Source of the DNA: Planctomycetaceae bacterium
GTDB lineage: Bacteria; Planctomycetota; Planctomycetia; Planctomycetales; Planctomycetaceae
Assembly: GCA_020426505.1 (NCBI GenBank)
Contig: JAGQPX010000027.1
Coordinates: 30,995 to 94,994, forward strand
Reading direction: 5' to 3'
DNA: 64,000 bases
Positions 53,721 to 63,430 of this stretch are shown piece by piece; the stretch's first letter is position 1, and every line of letters starts with the position of its first letter. The notes beneath the pieces are model-generated. The model was not told the origin of the DNA, did no database searches, and was given only the letters and a program-made list of their open reading frames with translations. Made by a program: the position numbers and the translations under genes.

Positions 53721-56700
53721 CTACTCCGTTGTCGCCGAGCGATACGTGCGGGCCAGTCGAAAACCATAGTCGAAGTAGATCACTCGGGGTTGGTCGTACC
53801 AACGGTAAGCTGTGGTGGCATCCGTCCGTGGACGGAAGTAGCTGCCACCTCGCAGCTCTCGACTGGCCCCCTCACGCGACTCCGTCCCGTCAACGATTGG
53901 TTCGTTCTCGGGTTGAGACTCAACAAAGTCTTCGAAGTAGTAGTTGTGACACCATTCAAGGGCGTTGCCATGCATGTCAAATAGTCCCCAGGCATTCGGT
54001 TTAAGCAACCCCACCGGTTCAGCCTGCTCGCGAGTATTGTCGATGTGCCATCCATACTTATCCATGAAACGATCTTCATTGCCGAAAGACCACGCGGTGT
54101 GAGTACCGGTGCGGCAAGCGTATTCCCATTCGGCTGCGGTGGGGAGGCGATACCCCGTTCGGTCCAGGAGATCATGCGGCATTTTGAGTGTTGCCCCGAA
54201 CGTCTCACTCGCCGTCTTCAGTCGTTCGAGAGAGGGATAGCACATCTGCTCTTCCGGGATGCCCGCCTGTTCGCTCAGCCAGCGGCAGTACATCAACGCA
54301 TCGAACCACTTCAGAAACATGACAGGGCAATCATCCGTATGAGCAAATTCTGCCAACTGCGGATCGAGATCCATCTCCTGAGATTCGAGGAAGCGTTTGT
54401 AGTCTCGGATCGTCACTTCCTCGCTGGCGATGCCAAACGAACGCGGAACCGTTCTTGTGTGGAAAAGCTGGTCGGGTTGATGATGCAACGTGGATGGTTC
54501 CGATCCCATTTGGAATGTGATGGGACCGTCGACGATGGAGAACATGTACCCCTGATCGTCAACATGCCAATTCTTTTCCGGATCACGCTCAGCGGTTTGC
54601 AACGCTTCGAGTGTCTCATCGACTCGTGCGTCCATGCCCCATTGTCGTAACACCCATTCGACCGCGGCATGGACTCCGGGGTGCGGATCGGCAGCGAGCA
54701 TGTCAATCAGTTGGTCCGACATCCGCTCGCGATCGCCGGGCAGCAGGTCCCCCAGTCCATACTCGCCCAGCGTCAGACAGAGTGCAGCTCGGGCGATTGG
54801 ATCCTCTTCCCACTCCAGCCGTGATTCAATGGCTTGCCAACTCACTCCGGCTGGTGCGATCGCATGAATCAGACGTGTTCGAATTCCGTGATCCTCCGAC
54901 GCCTGGAGTAATGGCCACACGGGATCACGATGTTCGAGTGCCATCAGGGCGACGGCATAATTGGTGACGCGTCCGTTCCGCTCTTCGCTTTCCGGTTCGG
55001 TGATCGCGGTTTGCAGGTCGTTCTCCAATCCCGCAATGACGTCAGCGGCATGCGGCTTTAAAGCGACAAGGAGCGGTGTCAGTTGTTCAGGCTGGGCCTG
55101 CGGAATGAAGGAGGCGAGAGTATCTAACGAATCATCGAAGAGTTTCCCCAGAACGAACGCCGCCTGCACTCTCATGAACCGATCGGATCCCGTCATGAAC
55201 TGGTTCGTTAATGGCTCTTCCAATTGCTCACGCACTGGGCGAAGCGCCGTCAACCAGGGAGACAACGCAAATGGATCCATCGTGAGCATCTCCGCGACAA
55301 GGTCCTCACGGACGTGTTCCCAGTCGGGAACGTCTGAGTCGAGCGCGGCCAACGCGGACAGGGCCCGAAACTGCGGCAGGCCCATGGCCGTTCCCTGTTG
55401 ACTGACTCGCCACAAGGGTAACTCGACATCGTCAGCCATGCCGTGTCCTTTGAGGAGCCCCGTCAACATGATCAATTCCTCCGCGTCGGATTCGAGCAGT
55501 TGAGGCCAGATTTGCTGCGCCGCTTCAGACACGGACTCCGGATTGTCCGTGCTGAGAATCGCTTGAAGCATCAACAGTCGGGTGCGACCGATCTCCGTGA
55601 CCCGTGTTGAGTCAATCGCCTCGACAAGTCGAGGGGCAATCTCGTTTCTAAAGGGAAGCAGCCCTTCGATCATGTTGGGCACGGAACCCGGCACAGCACC
55701 GCTCAGCGAGTTCAACTGATCAATGGCTCGTTGCGTCTGCGCGCGCCGGAGTGCCTGCTCACTTTGACTCGCTTGAACTCCGAACCACGTAGAAACAATC
55801 GCTCCCACGAGGAACGTCGCCAAAACGACTCCCAGCATGCCCGCGACATCAGGGTTGCGTTTGACCCACCTCCAGGTGCGGGCGACCAGACTGATCCGTC
55901 GCGACTTGATCGGATGTCCGCTTTGCCAGCGTTCCAGTTCCTCAGCCAGTTCCTTGCCGGTGGCGAACCGACGCTCCAGATCTTTTGTGAGGCATTTGTG
56001 ACAGATCGTTTCCAGATCGCGAGGGAGCGTTTCGTCGATCTGCCGGAGGGGCGGCGGTTCCCAGTTCTGCACCGCGACCAGCACATCGGTCACCGTTCCG
56101 CGGAACGGTCGCACTTTGGTGAGCATCTCGTGCATGATGACACCCAGACTCCACAGGTCGGTCCGGCCGTCTGCAAGATGTGCCTTGCCGCCCGCCTGCT
56201 CCGGGCTCATGTACGAGGGAGTCCCCATGAACATCCCTTCACGAGTGCGAAGCGTGTCGCCATCGTCGAGACGCGCGAGTCCGAAGTCCGCGATGTGCGG
56301 TTCACCCTGTTGATCGAGGAGGATGTTCTCCGGCTTGATGTCCCGGTGAATGATGCCGTGCGAGTGGGCGTAATCGAGGGCGTAGGCGATCTTGACCAGA
56401 TACCGCACCGCCTCCTCGCAGGAGAGCTTGCCTTTCTCTTTCATCAGGTCGCCTAACGTGCGTCCCTCGATGAACTCATAGGCGATGTAACTGGAGTGCG
56501 ACAGCTCCTCGTACTCGTAAACCGGCACAATGTTGGGGTGACGTAACTGGGCCGCCGATTTCGCTTCACGCATGAAGCGATCGACGTCCTGTTTGCCGCT
56601 CAGGACACCTGTCTTCGCGACCTTGATGGCCACTTTGCGATCGAGATGCGGGTCCTGGGCGAGGTAGACGGTGCCAAACGCCCCCTGCCCGAGCACCTTC

Positions 56701-57254
56701 AGCACTTCGTAACGCCCCAGCTTGGGGAAGATCGTGCCTCCCTCGGACTCGTCTCCGTCCAGCGATCCGATCGAAGCATCGATTGCCAGCGTCCTCTCGA
56801 TCGGTTCAGGTGCCGTCGATCGATCCGGGATCGTATCCTGAGATCGCCCGGCATGAGCCTCCGCATCGCGAATTGTCCGACTGACCACCGGGGGAGGGAC
56901 GAAGCCGGTCTCCTGAGGACCGAGGAGCGTTTGCGCCGTCGTCAGTTCTTCCCCTTCGGAAGTGTCGCTGACATCCATGCGCATCGTCACCTCAGTCGCC
57001 TGCGAAGCGTTGACGCCCTCCATCGACGCTTGAGCGAGGGTCGCATCGTCGGTCGAATGGAGCGGCCCCTCTTCGACGGCCTGCAACAGGGTCGGTTCGA
57101 TGTCCGAGGTCAGCGGTCCGTCATCCTTTCCGATGTCTTTCCCCGGACGTCCCTCCATATCGAGCGTCTGATCGTTTTCGTTCTCCGGGGACGCGGTACT
57201 TTGATCGACATCTGCATCGTCAGTCGCCCGAGATGTCTCGCCGTTCATGGCCAT
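53721..57254 (-). CDS. Ser/Thr kinase - HEAT - formylglycine-generating-enzyme fusion
   Basis: An 1177-residue protein. The N-terminus is acidic and probably disordered (1-180). A Hanks-type kinase domain follows (182-443): LGQGAFGTV loop, catalytic K211, HRDIKPEN with D305, and DFG at 323-325. One transmembrane helix is at about 472-488. An alpha-helical repeat region, HEAT-like, spans about 495-890 (HPGVHAAVEWVLRQWG). A C-terminal FGE/SUMF1-like domain starts near 912 (FQMGSEPS, YRLPTAAEWEYACRTGT, GLFDMHGNALEWCHNYY, RELRGGSYF, YGFRLAR). Such C-lectin-like FGE domains in kinases probably sense an extracytoplasmic ligand. Confidence 0.92.
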   Translation of the reverse strand: MAMNGETSRATDDADVDQSTASPENENDQTLDMEGRPGKDIGKDDGPLTSDIEPTLLQAVEEGPLHSTDDATLAQASMEGVNASQATEVTMRMDVSDTSEGEELTTAQTLLGPQETGFVPPPVVSRTIRDAEAHAGRSQDTIPDRSTAPEPIERTLAIDASIGSLDGDESEGGTIFPKLGRYEVLKVLGQGAFGTVYLAQDPHLDRKVAIKVAKTGVLSGKQDVDRFMREAKSAAQLRHPNIVPVYEYEELSHSSYIAYEFIEGRTLGDLMKEKGKLSCEEAVRYLVKIAYALDYAHSHGIIHRDIKPENILLDQQGEPHIADFGLARLDDGDTLRTREGMFMGTPSYMSPEQAGGKAHLADGRTDLWSLGVIMHEMLTKVRPFRGTVTDVLVAVQNWEPPPLRQIDETLPRDLETICHKCLTKDLERRFATGKELAEELERWQSGHPIKSRRISLVARTWRWVKRNPDVAGMLGVVLATFLVGAIVSTWFGVQASQSEQALRRAQTQRAIDQLNSLSGAVPGSVPNMIEGLLPFRNEIAPRLVEAIDSTRVTEIGRTRLLMLQAILSTDNPESVSEAAQQIWPQLLESDAEELIMLTGLLKGHGMADDVELPLWRVSQQGTAMGLPQFRALSALAALDSDVPDWEHVREDLVAEMLTMDPFALSPWLTALRPVREQLEEPLTNQFMTGSDRFMRVQAAFVLGKLFDDSLDTLASFIPQAQPEQLTPLLVALKPHAADVIAGLENDLQTAITEPESEERNGRVTNYAVALMALEHRDPVWPLLQASEDHGIRTRLIHAIAPAGVSWQAIESRLEWEEDPIARAALCLTLGEYGLGDLLPGDRERMSDQLIDMLAADPHPGVHAAVEWVLRQWGMDARVDETLEALQTAERDPEKNWHVDDQGYMFSIVDGPITFQMGSEPSTLHHQPDQLFHTRTVPRSFGIASEEVTIRDYKRFLESQEMDLDPQLAEFAHTDDCPVMFLKWFDALMYCRWLSEQAGIPEEQMCYPSLERLKTASETFGATLKMPHDLLDRTGYRLPTAAEWEYACRTGTHTAWSFGNEDRFMDKYGWHIDNTREQAEPVGLLKPNAWGLFDMHGNALEWCHNYYFEDFVESQPENEPIVDGTESREGASRELRGGSYFRPRTDATTAYRWYDQPRVIYFDYGFRLARTYRSATTE

Positions 57255-57412
57255 GTCCGACTCCGCCCATCTGATGACCCGAACTTCGGGATTCTGTTCA
57301 TAGGTCTATGTTGGCATATCCCACGCAGAACGGAAGGGCAAGCGAGCGATCTTCGAGAAGCAGGCATGGAGATTTCGATCGAGTGCGGGTGAAGATTGTC
57401 AAAACTCGCAGG

Positions 57413-57435
57413 CACTGCTGGGCGAGCCAGCAGTG
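57413..57435. repeat. CACTGCTGG hairpin repeat in the 57255-57721 gap
   Basis: CACTGCTGG and CCAGCAGTG form a perfect 9-bp stem with a 5-base loop, followed by GCACACG. From memory such elements recur in planctomycete intergenic DNA. The 467-base divergent gap between the kinase and metalloprotease genes has no gene; TACAAT at 57647-57652 is a possible -10 box for the metalloprotease gene. Confidence 0.45.
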
Positions 57436-57721
57436 GCACACGTAGACTTAACGACGACAGATCGCTCGTCTCCGTCACTGCAATCTACCCCTCAAACCCA
57501 CACCGCGATCACGGTGGCATCGCAAGGCACCTCCTCACGATGTCTTTTCGCCACACACCCCTCCAGGTGCGATGAACCGGTGTTTCCGGAGCAGCACAGT
57601 TGCCAGATTCCCTCAGAAGCTGCCTGTCCGGCACCGAATGATCAGTTACAATGGTGGGATGGCAGGGTCTGCGCATTTGACGCTGAGATTGCCGACATCC
57701 TGAAGACGTTGGAGAACATCG

Positions 57722-60433
57722 ATGAGACGTCAAGATTCTCGTTTTTCCCGGCTTGTGTCCCTGGGGCTGATCGCGATTTGCCTGCTTTCGACGGGGCCAT
57801 CGTTGTTCGCCGACGAAGATTCATCCGACTCGAAGAGCGACGCGGCGACGACCAAAACCAAGTCCAAGTTCGAGAAGGCAATCGAGGATCTCGACAAGCA
57901 CACCGGCGACAAAAACGAGAGCATGTGGGTCGTCTACGGCAAGGATCAGAAGTTACTTGTCGATCTGAAGTCGAGTGATCTGGGCAAAGATTACATCATC
58001 CTCACCTCGATCTCGCGAGGTATCAGTCGGGGCATGGTGCTGGGGGGGATGAGTTGGGGCTTCGGCGACGACGTCATCTGGACCTTCAAAAAGGTCGGTG
58101 ACAAGATTCACGTCATCCGGCGAAATGTCCGCTTCAAGGCGAAGGCAAAATCGCCCGAATCCAAAGCTGTCGAGTTGGCGTACAGCGACAGTGTTCTCTA
58201 CGCACTGCCGATCATTGCCGATACGCCCGGTGGCCATCTCGTCGACATGACCAACATCTTCATGAGCGACGATCAGCAAATTGGTCGCTTCATCGGACTC
58301 GGGTTCCGGTTCGTCAGCGATCGCTCGACCTTCAATGAAATCAAGGTCTTCGGCAAGAACCTGGAGCTGGAAGTGGCTGCGATCTACTCCGGACCGAGCA
58401 GTTTCGCTCCCGATCTGCTCGACACGGTCGCAGACACACGAGGTGTTCAGGTCCATGTGCACTACAGCATCAGCGAACTGCCCAAGGTCGGATCGAACGG
58501 GTATAAGCCTCGCACGGCTGACGACCGCGTCGGGTACTTCCTCACGGTGCTGAAAGACTTCTCAAACCGGGACGACGATCAGCACTTTGTCCGCTACATC
58601 AACCGGTGGCATCTGGAAAAGAAGGACACCAACATTGACCTGTCTCCTCCGGAGCAACAGATCGAATTTCACATCGAACGAACCGTGCCGATCTGGCTCC
58701 GCCCGACCGTTGAAGCCGGCATCCTCGAATGGAACAAGGCCTTCAAAAAGCTGGGCTACGCGGGAGCCATCAAGGTCTCTCAACAGGAAGACGATGCCGA
58801 CTGGGACCCGGAAGACATTAATTACAACACATTCCGCTGGCTGACGGCTGACGCTGGCTTCGCGATGGGGCCGTCACGGGTCGATCCACGCACCGGACAG
58901 ATCCTCGATGCCGACATCATCTTTGATGCGAGCTTCCTGGATTACTGGAAGCAGGGCTACGAGACGCTCAGCGATGACGCTGTTGCTCGGTTGCAGCCCA
59001 ATTGGACACCATTTGATCGTTTGCAGGACGGCAAGCCTCGACACACGCACGAACATGGCAGTCACTGTCTGTATTGCAACGGCATGGAGCATCAGATGGG
59101 ATTCGCTGCCGCCCTGCTGACAGGACGAGGAGTCGCCGAGAAGGGAAAGCTGCCTGAAGAATTCATCCACCAGGGCCTCAAGGAGGTCGTGATGCACGAG
59201 GTGGGACACACACTCGGCCTGCGACACAACTTCAAGGCGAGTGCCTGGAAGTCGATTGAGGAAATGACCGCGGCAGATGCTGATCCCGACGTGCCTCTCG
59301 TCGCCAGTGTGATGGACTACAACCCGGCCATCATCGCCCCGCCCGGTCAGGAGCAGGGGCTGTACTTCCCGCAGACCATCGGTCCGTATGACGAATGGGT
59401 GATCGAGTACGGGTACAAGCCGATTTCCGGCAAGGAAGAGGAAGAGTTGAACAAGATCGCCGCCCGTTCGTCAGAGCCGGCGCTCGATTATGCCACCGAT
59501 GAAGACACAACCAGTCTCGACTCCGACCCCATTTCCAACCGATTCGACATGGGGGATGATCCGATCGCGTTCGCCCGGCGTCAAATGGACCATGCGATGG
59601 AGCTACTGCCGAAGGTCGTTGAGCGTTCGGTCGAAGATGGCGACGGATACCAGCGAGCTCGTCGGGCGTTCGGAATGCTGTTGAGTGAATACTGGCGATC
59701 GGCCCTGTTTGCAGCACGCCTGCCGGGCGGAGTGTACGTCAACCGGGATCACAAGGGCGAGGAAGGTGCGCGTGCCCCGTTCGAGCTTGTCGATGCCGAC
59801 ACGCAGCGGCAGGCGATGGACCTCCTCGTCGAAACGACCTTCGCTTCGCCTTCCATCGACGGCGAGATGTTGAACTATCTCGCGGCCACTCGTTGGAACC
59901 ACTGGGGCATCAGCGAGCCGTTCCGTCTGGACTATCCCATCCATGAAACGATCACGCGTTTGCAGGGAGCCGTCCTCCAGCAACTGTTCGATTCGACAAA
60001 ACTCCGCCGTTTGCAGGACGGAGAAGTGAAAGTCGCTGAGGACACGGATGTGTACACACTCGCCGAACACCTCGACCGGATCGTCAAAGGAGCCTTCTCC
60101 GAGTGGAATCCCAACAAGGCGGAAGGAGAGTTCACCGACCGTGAGCCGTTCATCTCCAGCTATCGCCGCAGCCTGCAACGCGAGACGTTGAATCATCTCG
60201 GTCGCCTTGTTGCTGACGGCAACGCCAACCCGCGCAGCATCCCCTTCGAGGCTCCGGAAGATGCCCGCAATCTGTCCCGCATGCACCTTCGCCGACTGAG
60301 TCAACAGATCAAGAAGCTGATGTCGGCCGAGAATCTGTCGCTCGACGACTACAGTCGCGCTCACTTGCTCGACAGTCAGGCCAGAATACGTCAGATTCTG
60401 AATGCGGACCTGGAGGTTCGCGCCGTCAACTGA
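57722..60433 (+). CDS. Secreted zinc metalloprotease (DUF5117/DUF5118 type)
   Basis: A 903-residue protein. A signal peptide (LVSLGLIAICLLSTGPSLFADE) is followed by DUF5118/DUF5117-like domains (about 60-430) that include SISRGISRGMVLGGMSWGFG. The zincin active site is H492-E-V-G-H496-x5-H502 in MHEVGHTLGLRHNF, with SVMDYNPAIIAPPGQ as the downstream Met-turn. The C-terminal third (about 600-890) is helical. It resembles large secreted proteases found in Bacteroidetes and planctomycetes that probably digest extracellular or imported protein. It starts with ATG at 57722. The downstream gene is 66 bases away and may be cotranscribed. Confidence 0.9.
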   Translation: MRRQDSRFSRLVSLGLIAICLLSTGPSLFADEDSSDSKSDAATTKTKSKFEKAIEDLDKHTGDKNESMWVVYGKDQKLLVDLKSSDLGKDYIILTSISRGISRGMVLGGMSWGFGDDVIWTFKKVGDKIHVIRRNVRFKAKAKSPESKAVELAYSDSVLYALPIIADTPGGHLVDMTNIFMSDDQQIGRFIGLGFRFVSDRSTFNEIKVFGKNLELEVAAIYSGPSSFAPDLLDTVADTRGVQVHVHYSISELPKVGSNGYKPRTADDRVGYFLTVLKDFSNRDDDQHFVRYINRWHLEKKDTNIDLSPPEQQIEFHIERTVPIWLRPTVEAGILEWNKAFKKLGYAGAIKVSQQEDDADWDPEDINYNTFRWLTADAGFAMGPSRVDPRTGQILDADIIFDASFLDYWKQGYETLSDDAVARLQPNWTPFDRLQDGKPRHTHEHGSHCLYCNGMEHQMGFAAALLTGRGVAEKGKLPEEFIHQGLKEVVMHEVGHTLGLRHNFKASAWKSIEEMTAADADPDVPLVASVMDYNPAIIAPPGQEQGLYFPQTIGPYDEWVIEYGYKPISGKEEEELNKIAARSSEPALDYATDEDTTSLDSDPISNRFDMGDDPIAFARRQMDHAMELLPKVVERSVEDGDGYQRARRAFGMLLSEYWRSALFAARLPGGVYVNRDHKGEEGARAPFELVDADTQRQAMDLLVETTFASPSIDGEMLNYLAATRWNHWGISEPFRLDYPIHETITRLQGAVLQQLFDSTKLRRLQDGEVKVAEDTDVYTLAEHLDRIVKGAFSEWNPNKAEGEFTDREPFISSYRRSLQRETLNHLGRLVADGNANPRSIPFEAPEDARNLSRMHLRRLSQQIKKLMSAENLSLDDYSRAHLLDSQARIRQILNADLEVRAVN

Positions 60434-60460
60434 AATCTGTTGCCAATCGAATCCGTTTCC

Positions 60461-60493
60461 GTTTAGTCGCACATTTGAAATGTGGGGCTAAAC
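60461..60493 (+). promoter_or_regulatory. Hairpin between the metalloprotease and membrane protein genes
   Basis: GTTTAGTC/GGCTAAAC plus CACA/TGTG pairing gives a stem of about 12 pairs with one mismatch and a 7-base loop. The GTG at 60482, an alternative start of the next gene, falls in this stem, so the ATG at 60500 is more likely. It may limit transcription or translation into that gene. Confidence 0.35.
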
Positions 60494-60499
60494 GGCGCG

Positions 60500-62128
60500 A
60501 TGACATCAATCTCAGAGTGTGATCACTCGATGAAACATCGTGCATTACTGATCACACTCCTCGGCTGTGTCGGATTGACGTGGGGACTGCTGTGGGGCAC
60601 GACGATTCCCCTGGGAGTTCCGGGCGAGTGGACGTGGCCCCGGACCCCGGATGGCCCCGATGTCTTCTTTGGTCTGGTCATCGCCTTGGTGATCGGTGCT
60701 GTTTACGTCGCCATCGCTGTCTGGGGAAGCCGTCAGATTCAGAGTGCGGGGCGTGTTGGAAGGATCGGTTGGCTCGCCCTGTTGACGGTGTGCGGGTTTG
60801 TCTGGTTGTGGACCGTGCAGGAGTCCGCCTCTGCCCCAACGAATCTTGAGAAGGTCCCCTACACGATCTACTACCCCCGCTCCTCGGGTTATTACACACA
60901 GGCGAAATCCGATGTCACGACCGCCGGCGCATTCCTCGCGGGCTACGAGAACCTGCTCGCCAAACGTGATTATCTGCACATCGGCACCCATCCACCGGGA
61001 CTCACGCTCTGTTATGCGGGGTTGATGCAGTGGTGCGATGGATCGCCCGGACTGACGGAGTTCGTCCTCGCGACTGTCCCCGCCTCTGCGACCGATTCGC
61101 TGGCGACGATTCGTGCATTAGCCGCCGGGCGCGGACGACCGTTGTCGAATGCAGATGAAGCAGCATTGTGGCTCGCCTCGTTGCTCACAATGGCTGCTGT
61201 CGCGATGACGTGTCTCGGCATCTATGTGCTCATCCGGCGGTACGACTCACCGGTGACGGCATGGACACTGGCTGCTCTTTGGCCTCTGGTGCCAGCGGTC
61301 GCGGTGTTTCATCCCAAGTCGGACGTGCTGTTCCCTTTGTTGGCTGTCGGAGCGACCGTCTGTTGGACGCGGTCCTGTGATCGTCGCTCTTTGATCTGGG
61401 CGATCGCCGCGGGCTTCGTGCTTTGGTTGGCACTGATGTTGAGCCTCGCCTTCATCACGATTGCCGCGTTGCTGGTCGTCATGACGCTCTGGGAATGGTT
61501 TGCGCCACGGCAACGCTCAACACCGGACGTTGACGATGAGCCTGTCTGGACGGCAGATCAACAACTGCTGTTGCTCACAGCCGGTGCGTGCGGGTTTCTT
61601 GTTCCATCCCTGTGGATGTTCTGGCGATTCGACATCAATCTATTCAACGTCTGGCGATGGAACCTGTCGAACCATGCTCTATTCTACGATCACAACGTTC
61701 GCACATGGTGGAAGTGGCTGCTGGTCAACCCGGTCGAACTGGCGTTGGGCGTGGGGCTTCCGATTGCCGCGCTCGCCCTACTCTCCATGCGTCAGCTGCG
61801 ACAGAATGGTGAGTTCGCTGCACGTCGGGCGAGTCTGCCAATCGCCTTGGTGTGTGTCTGGGGGTTATTGTGGTTGTCCGGTAAGAACATGGGCGAGGCG
61901 GCCCGCTTGTGGGTGCTATTGATGCCCTGGGTTGTGATGACGATGGCGACATCGGTCGAGCGAATGGTTGCGGCGTCCGTCGACTCTGGAGATGCCGACG
62001 AGCCCACATGGTATGCATCGCCGATCGCGTGGCTCATGACCGCCCAAATGATTGTGTGTGTCCTGACGGTCCTGCGGATTGACGGGTTTCACTTCTCCGA
62101 GTTTTTGACCCCGGATGGGAATCCGTAG
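60500..62128 (+). CDS. Multispanning membrane protein, GT-C glycosyltransferase-like
   Basis: A 542-residue polytopic protein with about ten hydrophobic helices, for example LLITLLGCVGLTWGLLWGT, FFGLVIALVIGAVYVAIAVWG and IGWLALLTVCGFVWLW. The first extracytoplasmic loop has YYTQAKSDVTTAGAFLAGYENLLAKRDYLHIGTHPPGLTLCY. An acidic residue followed by HPPG recalls GT-C/ArnT-type glycosyltransferases that use lipid-linked sugars. That resemblance is my reading of the motif and needs structural support. It starts 66 bases after the metalloprotease stop. ATG at 60530 is another possible start. Confidence 0.6.
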   Translation: MTSISECDHSMKHRALLITLLGCVGLTWGLLWGTTIPLGVPGEWTWPRTPDGPDVFFGLVIALVIGAVYVAIAVWGSRQIQSAGRVGRIGWLALLTVCGFVWLWTVQESASAPTNLEKVPYTIYYPRSSGYYTQAKSDVTTAGAFLAGYENLLAKRDYLHIGTHPPGLTLCYAGLMQWCDGSPGLTEFVLATVPASATDSLATIRALAAGRGRPLSNADEAALWLASLLTMAAVAMTCLGIYVLIRRYDSPVTAWTLAALWPLVPAVAVFHPKSDVLFPLLAVGATVCWTRSCDRRSLIWAIAAGFVLWLALMLSLAFITIAALLVVMTLWEWFAPRQRSTPDVDDEPVWTADQQLLLLTAGACGFLVPSLWMFWRFDINLFNVWRWNLSNHALFYDHNVRTWWKWLLVNPVELALGVGLPIAALALLSMRQLRQNGEFAARRASLPIALVCVWGLLWLSGKNMGEAARLWVLLMPWVVMTMATSVERMVAASVDSGDADEPTWYASPIAWLMTAQMIVCVLTVLRIDGFHFSEFLTPDGNP

Positions 62129-62269
62129 ACGAATCACCACACTTCCGTTTGCATGTGACCTCTCCGCGACCTAGGTTTCTCAACGAGTGTGGTGTTTCTG
62201 CACCGACTCCGAACCGTGGCCGCAACATGTTGACAGTCGCGAAGGCCACCACTGCTTTGAGGTCGACCG

Positions 62270-62419
62270 ATGTATCAGGGAATCAAATACTACCTGGGCT
62301 GGTATCGAGACTACGCTCTCGACAGCTGGAACGAAATGGGACCTGCCGAGTACGGCATGGTGCTGGTCAGCATCGGTGTGTTCGGCTGGATCCTGATGAA
62401 GAACACGGGTCGCCGCTGA
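62270..62419 (+). CDS. 49-residue small membrane protein
   Basis: A short open frame from ATG 62270 to TGA 62417-62419. The first half is amphipathic and aromatic (MYQGIKYYLGWYRDY), followed by one hydrophobic helix (GMVLVSIGVFGWILM) and a basic end (KNTGRR), so it is probably an inner-membrane peptide with its basic tail in the cytoplasm. GAGG lies eight bases before the ATG. It is 141 bases past the membrane protein gene, and its stop is 24 bases from the converging DUF58 gene. I do not know the function; similar peptides occur in other planctomycetes as far as I recall. Confidence 0.6.
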   Translation: MYQGIKYYLGWYRDYALDSWNEMGPAEYGMVLVSIGVFGWILMKNTGRR

Positions 62420-62443
62420 TCCCGAGCGTGACTCTGCAGTCTC

Positions 62444-63355
62444 TCAGTTCCTCGCTGTGCCTCGCAGGCCGACACGGTGGTTCAGATAATGCCGCAGCAC
62501 CGCATCAAGGTGCTCACTTGTGCGAATCGTCTGGTAGTCGATGACGTTCCGCGCGCAGCGGTGACGAATCTCGTCGAGAAACTCGCTCAGCGCCCGCTGA
62601 TAGCCTTCACGGAGCGAGCGTGGATCGCAGACAAGTTCGCCTGTCTCCTCCATCCCCTCGAACTTGGTTGTCCCATTAAAGTCAAAATCAAGTTCCTGAT
62701 CGTCCAGCACATGGAAGATCATCACATCGTGTCCCCGCTTTCGTAGTAGACGGAGTCCTCGGAACAAATCCTCGCGAGGCGTGAACAGATCGGAGATCAA
62801 TACGACCATGCCTCGCTCGGACTTCTGTTCAGCGACTTGCCGGAGGATGCCATAGATGTTCGTTTTCTGCTCCGGCGACTCCGCCTCCAGGGCCGCGAGC
62901 AAGGCATTCAGGTGTGTCTGCTGACTGCGTGACGGAATGCGATTTCGTAGAGCGTTATCGAACGTCGAAAGGCTGACAGCGTCCTGTTGACGCAACAGCA
63001 GATAACTCAAACACGCAGCAATCGAACAGGCATAGTCGAACTTCGTCTTGTCACCGCTGCCGAACTGCATGCTCTCGCTCGCATCGACCAGCAGCGCGGT
63101 CCGTAGATTCGTCTCTTCCTCGTACTGCTTGATGTAGAACTTGTCCGTCTTCGACCAGACCTTCCAGTCAATTTTGCGAACATCGTCCCCCGGCACGTAC
63201 TCACGATGCTGCACAAACTCAATCGACTGTCCAAAATAAGGCGACCGGTGAAGACCAGAGAGAAACCCCTCAACAACGTTCCGCGCTTCAATCTCCAGCC
63301 GCGAGACACGACTGACAGCTTCCGGGTCCAGCAGATTGTGTGAGCGATTGGGCAT
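62444..63355 (-). CDS. DUF58 protein with VWA-like fold
   Basis: A 303-residue DUF58 protein. Early motifs are [48 protein letters not shown], the DUF58 hallmark, followed by a von Willebrand A-like segment with a MIDAS-type motif [48 protein letters not shown] closes the domain. DUF58 proteins usually act with MoxR ATPases in complexes assembling or activating metal-dependent or surface enzymes. moxR lies 75 bases upstream on the same strand, with an inverted repeat between. Further genes of the unit (VWA, TPR) are not in the downstream direction here. Confidence 0.9.
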   Translation of the reverse strand: MPNRSHNLLDPEAVSRVSRLEIEARNVVEGFLSGLHRSPYFGQSIEFVQHREYVPGDDVRKIDWKVWSKTDKFYIKQYEEETNLRTALLVDASESMQFGSGDKTKFDYACSIAACLSYLLLRQQDAVSLSTFDNALRNRIPSRSQQTHLNALLAALEAESPEQKTNIYGILRQVAEQKSERGMVVLISDLFTPREDLFRGLRLLRKRGHDVMIFHVLDDQELDFDFNGTTKFEGMEETGELVCDPRSLREGYQRALSEFLDEIRHRCARNVIDYQTIRTSEHLDAVLRHYLNHRVGLRGTARN

Positions 63356-63365
63356 CTCGTTTCCG

Positions 63366-63412
63366 GTTGTCAGTCATCAGTTGTCAGTGTGCAATGACTG
63401 ATTACTGACAAC
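63366..63412. repeat. CAGT-type inverted repeat between moxR and the DUF58 gene
   Basis: GTTGTCAGTCATCAGT (63366-63381) and the reverse complement of 63397-63412 agree at 15 of 16 bases, with a 15-base loop. It belongs to the same CAGT/ACTG family as 26028-26083 and again lies inside an operon. Confidence 0.5.
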
Positions 63413-63430
63413 AAAAAAACGGCTGGCTCC

